The position numbers were made by a program, and so were the translations under genes. A stretch of DNA of 64,000 nt. Origin: CBDIHH01 sp965279095 (GTDB lineage Bacteria; Pseudomonadota; Alphaproteobacteria; Caulobacterales; Caulobacteraceae). This document shows positions 57,294 to 64,000 of this stretch, piece by piece. The notes beneath the pieces are model-generated. The model searched no databases. It saw only the letters and a list, made by a program, of their open reading frames with translations, and was not told the DNA's origin. The DNA is taken from assembly GCA_965279095.1 (NCBI GenBank), contig CBDIHH010000004.1, forward strand, positions 62,001 to 126,000. Direction: 5' to 3'. How positions within the stretch are numbered: position 1 is the stretch's first letter; each line of letters starts with the position of its first letter.

Positions 57294-59812
57294 GACATCG
57301 CCTCCGCCACCAGGTCGTCCTCGGCCTCTTCCAGCACCCAGTCTTCGGCGGCGGCGCCGGGCGCCTTCTCGCGGCCGATGGTCAGCAGCACGGGCACGGC
57401 GAAGGGCGAGACCTTGGTCAGGGCCATGGGGCGGATGCGGCCGCGGATCCGCCGGAGCAGCTCGCCCAGGCGGGCCACGTCCAGCAGGCCGGTGGCCGCG
57501 TCGGCCCTAGCGCAGCGCAGCAGCAGGTGGTCCGGCTGGTGGCGGCGCAGGACGTCGTAGATCAGGTCGGACGAGAAGGTCACTTGGCGGCCGGACTTCT
57601 CCGTCCCCGGAAACCGGCGCTCGATGAGGCCCGAGACCAGGGCCGCGCCCTTGAAACTGCGCTTCATCATGAAGCTCTCATCCAGCCAGGCCTCCAGGTC
57701 GTCGCCGAGCATGTCTTCCTGAAAGAGTTCGTCCAAATCGAGTCCGTCCATCGGCCGCATGGACCAGATCGCCAGGGCGTAGTCGCTGCAGACGAAGCCC
57801 ACCGGCGCCCGCCCCAGTCGGTCCAGCCGGCGGGTCAGCAGCATGGCCAGGGTGGTGTGGGCAAGGCGGCCCTCGAAGGCGTAGGCCACCAGAAAGTGGC
57901 GCCGCCCCCTGGGAAAGGTCTCCACCAGCATCTCGCCCTCGGCGGGGATGATCGATCGCGCCTTCTGGGCGTGCAGCCATTCGCAGACGTCGGCCGGCAG
58001 CCGCTCCCAGCTGGCCTCGTCGGCGATCATCCGTCGCACCCGCGCCGCCAGATAGGTGGACAGGGCGAACTTCGACCCGCCCCAGCTGGGCATCTTGGGA
58101 TCGGAGCCGGGGGCCGGGGTGACCAGGGCGTCGTTGCCGTACACCCCGTGGAAACGCCACACCTGGCCGGCGAAGATGAAGGTGTCGCCCGCCTCCAGTT
58201 GTTCGAGATAGCCCTCCTCTGCCTCGCCGATCTTGCGGCCCCCGCGGGCCTTGCCGATCATCATGCGGATGTTGAGCACAGCCGGCGCGACGATGGCGCC
58301 CACATTGAGCCGGTGGCGCAGCACGGCCTGAGGGTTGCGCGCCCGCCACAGGCCGTCAGGCCCCTTCACGATGCGGCGGAAGCGGTCATAGGTCTTCAGG
58401 GCGTAGCCGCCGGTGGAGACGAAATCGAGCACCTGGTCGAAGTCGGGGCGGGTCAGGTCAGCGAAGGGCGCCGCGCGCCTGACCTCTTCATAGAGCCGGT
58501 CCGCGTCGAAGGCCTCGCCGCAGGCCACCCCCATGATGTGCTGGGCCAGCACGTCCAGGGCCCCGATGCGCTCGGGGTCGCCGTCGAGCCGGTTCTCGGC
58601 CACCGCCTCGCGGGCGGCCTGGCATTCCAGCATCTCGAAGCGGCTGGCCGGCACCAGCAGGGCGCGGGAGGCTTCGTCCAGGCGGTGGTTGGCCCGGCCG
58701 ATGCGCTGCACCAGCCGCGCCGACCCCTTCGGCGCTGCGAGCTGGATCACCAGGTCGACGTCGCCCCAGTCGATGCCGAGGTCGAGGGTCGAGGTGCAGA
58801 CCACCGCCTTCAACTCGCCCCGCGCCATCGCCGCCTCGACCTTGCGGCGCTGCTCGGCGGCCAGGGAGCCGTGGTGCAGGGCGATGGGCAGGTCGTCGTC
58901 GTTGAGCTTCCACAGTTCCTGGAAGGCGAACTCGGCCTGCCAGCGGGTGTTGACGAAGATCAGGGCCGTCTTGCAGCCGCGGATGACGTCATAGACCTCC
59001 TGCATGGCGTGCTGGGCGGTATGCCCGGCCCAGGGCACCTTGCCCTCGGACAGCAGCACATCGATCACCGGCGGGGCCCCGGGGGCGCCCAGCACCAGAT
59101 CCACCTCCCGCTCATCCGGATCGATTTGGGCAGGGTCGGCGCTGATCCATCGGCGGATCATGTCGGGATCGTCCACCGTGGCCGACAGCCCCACCCGCCG
59201 CATCATCGGCGCGAATTCCTGCAGCCGCGCCAGGCCCAGCGACAACAGGTCGCCGCGCTTGGACGAATGGATGGCGTGGATCTCGTCGATGATCACGCAG
59301 CGCAGGTCGCTGAAATAAAGGCGCGAGCCTTCCCAGGCGCAGAACAGGGCCAGCTGCTCGGGGGTGGTCAGCAGGATGTCGGGGGGGCGGATGCGCTGGC
59401 GCTGCTTCTTGGCGACGCTGCTATCCCCCGTTCGGCTCTCCACCGTCACCGGCAGGCCCATCTCCTCGATGGGCGCCATCAGGTTGCGCGCCACATCCAC
59501 CGCCAGGGCCTTGAGCGGCGAGATGTAGAGGGTGTGCACCCCGCGGGGGACCACGTCGTTGTGCGGCGGCCGCTGGCTGATGTCGATCAGGCTGGGGAGG
59601 AAGCCGGCCAGGGTCTTGCCGCCGCCGGTGGGGGCGATCAGCAGCACGTCCCGCTCGGCCCGGGCCTTGGCGACCATCGCCAGCTGGTGGTCGCGGGGCG
59701 TCCAGCCGCGGCTGTCGAACCAGGCGGAGAAGCGCGGCGGCAGGCCAGCGTCCGCCGCGCCCGTCATCGGGTCGGCAAGACGCGCGCCTCGTATCCGTGG
59801 TGCAGGAGTCAT
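57290..59812 (-). CDS. Ligase-associated DEXH-box DNA helicase (Lhr-Core2/LhrB type)
   Basis: An 840-residue superfamily 2 helicase. Walker A APTGGGKTLAGFLPSL (about residue 58), DEIH box VIIDEIHAIHSSKRG, motif VI QRIGRANHRLDEAS, and C-terminal winged-helix and DUF4 regions. Such helicases co-occur with an ATP-dependent ligase, an MBL-fold exonuclease and PdeM; only pdeM is present here, overlapping its stop by 4 bp. ATG at 59812 is chosen; ATG at 59767 is possible. Confidence 0.93.
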   Translation of the reverse strand: MTPAPRIRGARLADPMTGAADAGLPPRFSAWFDSRGWTPRDHQLAMVAKARAERDVLLIAPTGGGKTLAGFLPSLIDISQRPPHNDVVPRGVHTLYISPLKALAVDVARNLMAPIEEMGLPVTVESRTGDSSVAKKQRQRIRPPDILLTTPEQLALFCAWEGSRLYFSDLRCVIIDEIHAIHSSKRGDLLSLGLARLQEFAPMMRRVGLSATVDDPDMIRRWISADPAQIDPDEREVDLVLGAPGAPPVIDVLLSEGKVPWAGHTAQHAMQEVYDVIRGCKTALIFVNTRWQAEFAFQELWKLNDDDLPIALHHGSLAAEQRRKVEAAMARGELKAVVCTSTLDLGIDWGDVDLVIQLAAPKGSARLVQRIGRANHRLDEASRALLVPASRFEMLECQAAREAVAENRLDGDPERIGALDVLAQHIMGVACGEAFDADRLYEEVRRAAPFADLTRPDFDQVLDFVSTGGYALKTYDRFRRIVKGPDGLWRARNPQAVLRHRLNVGAIVAPAVLNIRMMIGKARGGRKIGEAEEGYLEQLEAGDTFIFAGQVWRFHGVYGNDALVTPAPGSDPKMPSWGGSKFALSTYLAARVRRMIADEASWERLPADVCEWLHAQKARSIIPAEGEMLVETFPRGRRHFLVAYAFEGRLAHTTLAMLLTRRLDRLGRAPVGFVCSDYALAIWSMRPMDGLDLDELFQEDMLGDDLEAWLDESFMMKRSFKGAALVSGLIERRFPGTEKSGRQVTFSSDLIYDVLRRHQPDHLLLRCARADAATGLLDVARLGELLRRIRGRIRPMALTKVSPFAVPVLLTIGREKAPGAAAEDWVLEEAEDDLVAEAMS

Positions 59813-59933
59813 GGTCGGGACAGGCCTAGCACGTTCCTGTTCCGTTTCATCCCATGTTTGGCGTCCGCGACCGCTTGCGGCGCCCCGCCAACTGGCCGAC
59901 AACCGGTCTGGAAACCTCGAGGACAGCCCCGCC

Positions 59934-60659
59934 ATGCCCACCGTCCTGATCACCGGCGCCAACCGCGGCCTCGGCTTCGGCCTCGTCCAGCTCTATGCCG
60001 CCGACGGCTGGCGGGTGCTGGCCTGCTGCCGCAACCCCGAGGGATCATCCGGCCTCGCCGCCCTCGTCGCCGGCTCCGGCGGCGCCGTCACCGCCCACAG
60101 GATCGACATGGAGGACCACGCCAGCATCGACGCCGTGGCCCAGGCGCTGGCGGGCCAGCCCATCGACCTGCTGCTGAACGTGGCGGGCTACTACGGCCGG
60201 GCGATCATGACCGAGCCCGGGGGCCGGCAGGAGTTCGGCGCCAGCGACTTCGACGAATGGGCGCGCATCTACCGCATCAACGTCATGGGCCCGATGAAGA
60301 TGGCCGAGGCCTTCGTCGAGCATGTGGCGGCCAGCGACCAGAAGAAGATCGTCAACATCACCAGCGTCGTCGGCTCCATCGCCCTGATCGGCTCGGCCAC
60401 CGGCGGCGCCCTCTACGGCTATCGCGCCTCCAAGGCGGCCCTGAACGCGGTCACCCGCGCCATGGCCCACGACCTCAAGGGGCGGGGCATCACCGTCACG
60501 CCGCTGCACCCGGGCTGGGTGCGCACCGAGATGGGCGGGCCCAGCGCCTCCATCTCGCCCGAGGAGTCCGTCACCGGCATGAAGCGGGTGATCGACGCCC
60601 TCACGCCGGCCGAGTCCGGCGCCTTCCTCGCCTACGACGGCTCGACCCTGCCCTGGTGA
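59934..60659 (+). CDS. Short-chain dehydrogenase/reductase (C-factor-like)
   Basis: A 241-residue classical SDR. NAD(P) motif ITGANRGLGFGLVQ (about residues 6-19), NVAGYYGR, Ser in ITSVVGSIALIG and catalytic YRASKAALN. It belongs to the CsgA-like group of small SDRs. Substrate unknown. ATG at 59934; a repeat element lies 36 bp downstream. Confidence 0.9.
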   Translation: MPTVLITGANRGLGFGLVQLYAADGWRVLACCRNPEGSSGLAALVAGSGGAVTAHRIDMEDHASIDAVAQALAGQPIDLLLNVAGYYGRAIMTEPGGRQEFGASDFDEWARIYRINVMGPMKMAEAFVEHVAASDQKKIVNITSVVGSIALIGSATGGALYGYRASKAALNAVTRAMAHDLKGRGITVTPLHPGWVRTEMGGPSASISPEESVTGMKRVIDALTPAESGAFLAYDGSTLPW

Positions 60660-60694
60660 CCGCAGCGGTTGGCGCCAGGACCTAGCCGCGAGTC

Positions 60695-60823
60695 AATGCT
60701 CCCCTGCGAAGCGGGGGAGCTGTCCCGAAGGGACTGAGGGGGCGAACCGTCGCGCCGCCGCCCGCCCCCTCCGACCCCCGCTTTTCAGCGGGGGCCCACC
60801 TCCCCCGCTGCGCGGTGGAGGAT
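60695..60823. repeat. Single inverted copy of the 143-bp repeat family
   Basis: On the minus strand this reads as one unit of the array at 36661-37175, including TTCGCCCCCTCAGTCCCTTC, GGGACAGCTCCCCC and the CCCCCGC/GCGGGGG hairpins. It separates the SDR gene from the DinG-type helicase. Confidence 0.9.
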
Positions 60824-60887
60824 CAGAAGCGGATCGTCCGCCATGTTCCTGTTCCGTTTCGGCCGCATCTTGGCTACCTAGGATCGC

Positions 60888-63695
60888 GTGAACGCGAGTC
60901 CGCCCCTCCTCGACCTGGCCGCCGCCCTGGTGGTGCTGCCTGGCCCCCGCGCCGCCATCGCCGACGGGGCGGGGGCGCGGCTGGTGCGGCCGGGCGAGGC
61001 GCGGGACCTTTACGACCACAGCCCGGTGCTGGTGATCCACGCCTCGCTCACGGCCCGGCGCCTGGGGCTGCAGCCGCCGGTGCGCAGCCGCGAGATCTTC
61101 GATGCGCTGGAGCTGTTCGCCTTCGTGCGGCCGGCCCGGTTCTGCGCCCCCTCGGCGGTGGGCCTGGCCCTGGCCCTGGGCCTGCCCGAACCGAAGGGGG
61201 CGGCCGAGCAGGCCGCCGCCCTGCGGCAGGGCTGCGCCGCGCTCCTGACCGATCTGGCCGCGCAGCCCTGGCCGACCCGCGAGGAGGCCCTGGCCCTGGC
61301 GGAGACCCTCGGCCGCGCCGGCTGGGCCTGGGGCGTCGCCTGCGCCCAGGCCCTGCGGTCGGCGCCGGTGCGCGACGGCTGGCGCGGCTCGGGCCTGGAG
61401 GTCTGGGGCCGTGTGCCCGAATGGGAGGACCAGGCGCCCCCCGGGGAATCGGGAACCCGGCCCATCGAGCCGGAAGCGGCTTCTGCCCGGCTGGCGGAAC
61501 TGCTCGCCACCGCCGGCCTGGACGAGGCCCGCCCCGCCCAGGCCCAGTTCGCCGCCGAGGCCGCCTTCGCCTTCCAGCCCCGCGAGCGCGAGGGCGAGCC
61601 GCGGATGATGCTGGCCGAGGCCGGCACCGGCATCGGCAAGACCCTGGGCTATCTGGCGCCGGCCAGCCTGTGGGCCGAGGCCAACGGGCCGGCAGTGTGG
61701 ATCTCCACCTACACCCGCGCCCTGCAGCGCCAGATCGAGCGCGAGAGCCACGCCATCTATCCCGACCCCGCCATCCGCAAGACCAAGGCGGTGGTGCGCA
61801 AGGGGCGTGAGAACTACCTGTGCCTGCTCAACTTCCAGGAGGCGGTGAACACCGCCCAGCTGGGCAATGGCGACCTGATCGGCCTGGGGCTGGCCTCGCG
61901 CTGGGTGCGGGCGACGCGGGACGGGGACATGACCGGCGGCGACTTCCCCGCCTGGCTGCCCGGCCTGTTCGGCATGCCCGCCGCCGCCCAGGCCAGCGCC
62001 GCCAACCTGGTCGACCGGCGGGGGGAATGCGTCCACGCCGGCTGCCTGCACTACCGCTCCTGCTTCATCGAGAAGTCGGTGCGGGCCTCCAAGCGGGCCG
62101 ACATCGTCATCGCCAACCACGCCCTGGTGCTGACCCAGGCCGCCTTCGACGGGGCCCGCGCGGCCCGGGGGCTGAAGGGGGATGTCGAGACCACCTCGCT
62201 CAAGCGTATCGTCTTCGACGAGGGCCACCACCTGTTCGACGCCGCCGACAGCGCCTTCGCGGCGGCCCTGTCGGGCCAGGAGGCGGCGGAGATGCGCCGC
62301 TGGATTCGCGGCCCGGAGGGCCGCGGCCGGCGCGGGCGCGGGCTGGAGCAGCGGCTGATGGACATCCTGGGCGACCGCGAGGACGCCCGCTCGACCCTGC
62401 AAGAGGCCCTGAAGGCCGCCGCCGCCCTGCCCGGCGAGGGCTGGTCCGGGCGGATCGCCCCGGCCACCGGCGACGTCAGTCCCATCGGGCCCATCGAGCG
62501 GTTCCTGGTGGCGGTGCTGGAGCAGCTGCGCGCCCGCGCCGCCCCGTCCGAGATGGGCCAGGAATGCGCCGCCCGGCCGGCCCTGGACCTCGTGCGCGAG
62601 AGCGCCCGCGCCGCCGCCCTGGCCCTGGCCGCCATCGAGACCCCGCTGCTGGCCCTGTCGCGCCAGCTCGAGGACCTCCTCGACGAGGACGCCGAGACCC
62701 TGCCCACCCACGAGCGGGCCAGGATCGAGGGCGCCCTGAGGGGACTCGACCGCCGCGCGCGGATGATGCTGCCGGCCTGGCGCTCGATGCTGCGGGCCAT
62801 CGACGAGGACAGCGACGACGATCCCGACTTCGTCGACTGGTTCGAATCCAGTTTCGCCTTCGGCCGCATCGTCGACGCCGCCTATCGCCGCCACTGGGTC
62901 GATCCCACCGAACCCCTGCGCGCCGCCGTACTCGCGCCCGCCCACGGCATCCTGGTGACCAGCGCCACCCTCGCCGATCCGGCCCTGGACGATCCCTTCG
63001 CCCTGGCCGAGATGCGCACGGGCGCGGCGCGCCTGCCCGACCGGCCCAAGACCCTGCGCCTGGCCTCGCCCTTCGACTATGCCGAGCAGGCGCGCTGTTT
63101 CGTGGTCACCGACGTCGGCCGCGAGGACCCGCGCCAGGTGGGGGCGGCCATGCGCGAGCTGTTCCTGGCGGCCGGGGGCGGGGGCCTGGGGCTGTTCACC
63201 GCCATCCGCCGCCTGCGCGCCGTGCACGAGCGCATCGCCGGACCCCTGGCCGAACAGGGCATCGCCCTCTACGGCCAGCATGTGGATCCCCTCGAGGTAG
63301 GGGCCCTGGTGGACATCTTCCGCGCCGAGGAGGACGCCTGCCTGCTGGGCACCGACGCGGTGCGCGACGGGGTCGACGTGCCGGGCCGATCCCTGCGCCT
63401 GCTGGTGTTCGACCGGGTGCCCTGGCCGCGCCCGGACATCCTGCACAAGGCCCGGCGGGCCCGCTTCGGCGCCAAGGGCTACGACGACTCCATCGCCCGC
63501 GGCCGCGTCGCCCAGGCCTTCGGGCGGCTGATCCGCCGCGCCGACGACCGCGGGGTGTTCGTGATGCTCGACGCCGCGGCCCCTACGCGGCTGTTCTCCA
63601 GCCTGCCCCCCGGGGTGGAGCCTCGCCGCGTCAGCCTGGTGCACGCCATCGAGGAGACGGCGGCCTTCCTCAAAGGGCCGCCGCCCGAGGCTTGA
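60888..63695 (+). CDS. DinG/YoaA-type ATP-dependent DNA helicase (XPD-like, Fe-S)
   Basis: A 935-residue superfamily 2 helicase. A long N-terminal extension (about 1-230) of unknown role includes a segment typical of alphaproteobacterial DinG-like proteins. Walker A AEAGTGIGKTLGYLAP (about 242-257); the Fe-S cysteines NYLCLLN, GECVHAGCLHYRSC; DEGH box IVFDEGHHLFD; and motif VI QAFGRLIRRADDRGVF. Family members unwind D-loops, R-loops and G4 structures. GTG start at 60888. Confidence 0.93.
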   Translation: MNASPPLLDLAAALVVLPGPRAAIADGAGARLVRPGEARDLYDHSPVLVIHASLTARRLGLQPPVRSREIFDALELFAFVRPARFCAPSAVGLALALGLPEPKGAAEQAAALRQGCAALLTDLAAQPWPTREEALALAETLGRAGWAWGVACAQALRSAPVRDGWRGSGLEVWGRVPEWEDQAPPGESGTRPIEPEAASARLAELLATAGLDEARPAQAQFAAEAAFAFQPREREGEPRMMLAEAGTGIGKTLGYLAPASLWAEANGPAVWISTYTRALQRQIERESHAIYPDPAIRKTKAVVRKGRENYLCLLNFQEAVNTAQLGNGDLIGLGLASRWVRATRDGDMTGGDFPAWLPGLFGMPAAAQASAANLVDRRGECVHAGCLHYRSCFIEKSVRASKRADIVIANHALVLTQAAFDGARAARGLKGDVETTSLKRIVFDEGHHLFDAADSAFAAALSGQEAAEMRRWIRGPEGRGRRGRGLEQRLMDILGDREDARSTLQEALKAAAALPGEGWSGRIAPATGDVSPIGPIERFLVAVLEQLRARAAPSEMGQECAARPALDLVRESARAAALALAAIETPLLALSRQLEDLLDEDAETLPTHERARIEGALRGLDRRARMMLPAWRSMLRAIDEDSDDDPDFVDWFESSFAFGRIVDAAYRRHWVDPTEPLRAAVLAPAHGILVTSATLADPALDDPFALAEMRTGAARLPDRPKTLRLASPFDYAEQARCFVVTDVGREDPRQVGAAMRELFLAAGGGGLGLFTAIRRLRAVHERIAGPLAEQGIALYGQHVDPLEVGALVDIFRAEEDACLLGTDAVRDGVDVPGRSLRLLVFDRVPWPRPDILHKARRARFGAKGYDDSIARGRVAQAFGRLIRRADDRGVFVMLDAAAPTRLFSSLPPGVEPRRVSLVHAIEETAAFLKGPPPEA

Positions 63696-63714
63696 GCGAC
63701 GAAAGGCGGCCCGC

Positions 63715-64000
63715 TCAGCCGGCCAGCTGCGCCCGGAACGGGTCGGGCTCATACACCCCCAGCACCTCGAACCGCTCGCAGAAGAAGTTCAGCTCCTCGA
63801 AGGCCAGGGTCAGGGCCCGGTCCTCGGGACGACCATCAACCTCGGCGTAGAACATCGTCGCCGTGAACGAGCCGTTCTCCTGGTAGCTCTCCAGCTTGCT
63901 CATGTTCACGCCATTGGTGGCGAAGCCGCCAAGGGCCTTGTAGAGGGCGGCCGGCACGTTGCGGACCCGGAACACGAAGCTGGTGATGCAGGCCGCGCCT
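63715..64000 (-). CDS. pheA: Prephenate dehydratase (partial, 5' end beyond window)
   Basis: The last about 94 residues of a protein ending in an ACT domain: TSFVFRVRNVPAALYKALGG, then FATNGVNMSKLESYQ and FYAEVDGRPEDRAL. This is the phenylalanine-binding regulatory domain of prephenate dehydratase (SKLESYQ takes the place of the ESRP motif). Only the regulatory end is visible; the catalytic domain lies to the right of the window. Confidence 0.85.
   Translation of the reverse strand, partial: GAACITSFVFRVRNVPAALYKALGGFATNGVNMSKLESYQENGSFTATMFYAEVDGRPEDRALTLAFEELNFFCERFEVLGVYEPDPFRAQLAG

Noticed and set aside
60693..63752. 1019-codon open frame on the minus strand opposite the DinG-type helicase
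   Set aside because: It is a G/C-driven antisense shadow: no family motifs, Gly/Ala/Arg/His-rich composition, and the plus strand carries clear helicase motifs throughout.

Overview
The window is high-GC chromosomal DNA from an alphaproteobacterium, most likely Caulobacteraceae (Caulobacter/Phenylobacterium type). That placement rests on gapR, rcdA (DUF1465), trcR (DUF1013), a TacA-like sigma-54 regulator, a lone Flp pilin, a COQ9-family gene and the zapA - 6S RNA - fthC order, together with GCTA-type promoters and leaderless starts. Gene density is high, strands alternate, and I saw no tRNA, rRNA, CRISPR array, prophage or transposase.

Layout: 0-8.6 kb is housekeeping: mnmC (cut by the left edge), a lipoprotein, motA, an MltB-type transglycosylase, a beta-propeller/MoaD-like pair, two HAD phosphatases, rpmJ, a MaoC hydratase and gapR. 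8.6-10.2 kb is a type III polyketide synthase overlapping an isoprenylcysteine-methyltransferase-like gene. 10.3-13.6 kb is gap-pgk-fba. 13.6-16.2 kb holds a VapBC-like toxin-antitoxin pair, an SDR and a LysR regulator. 16.2-25.3 kb holds tspO, phrB, a Tat-exported DUF1838 protein, bfr/bfd, thiE, a pilin, suhB, an ABC exporter and rpmE.

25.4-32.2 kb is a compact Calvin-Benson-Bassham cassette: cbbR, diverging from cbbF-cbbP-cbbA-cbbL-cbbS-cbbX (red-type form I RuBisCO with its own activase). Transketolase (50.3-52.3 kb), gap and pgk lie outside it, so the cycle depends on central-metabolism genes elsewhere in the window. 32.2-36.7 kb is a cell-cycle neighbourhood (rcdA, DUF1192, quinone oxidoreductase, trcR, two DUF465 genes, ubiX). 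A 143-bp tandem array then precedes katE. 39-50 kb holds a GGDEF protein, purEK, an S9 peptidase, coq9, rpsU (apparently with an ATC start), an aa3 oxidase subunit IV, pepF and tacA. 50-56.3 kb is tkt, DUF4164, zapA, a 6S RNA candidate, fthC, a YmdB-like phosphoesterase, an EF-hand protein and a GIY-YIG protein. 56.5-64 kb is the ligase-associated pdeM/helicase pair, an SDR, a DinG-type helicase and the 3' end of pheA.

The least expected signals are: the ATC initiation codon of rpsU behind a perfect Shine-Dalgarno; a 111-bp palindromic element lying in frame inside the start of pdeM; a perfect operator palindrome abutting the ATG of the antitoxin gene; a terminator-like hairpin in the rpmE leader; a dispersed REP/BIME-like family with at least four copies; and the exact 143-bp tandem array with a lone inverted copy about 24 kb away. 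No wholly unknown multi-gene system is evident. The best candidates for under-described function are the beta-propeller/MoaD pair and the polyketide synthase/methyltransferase pair.
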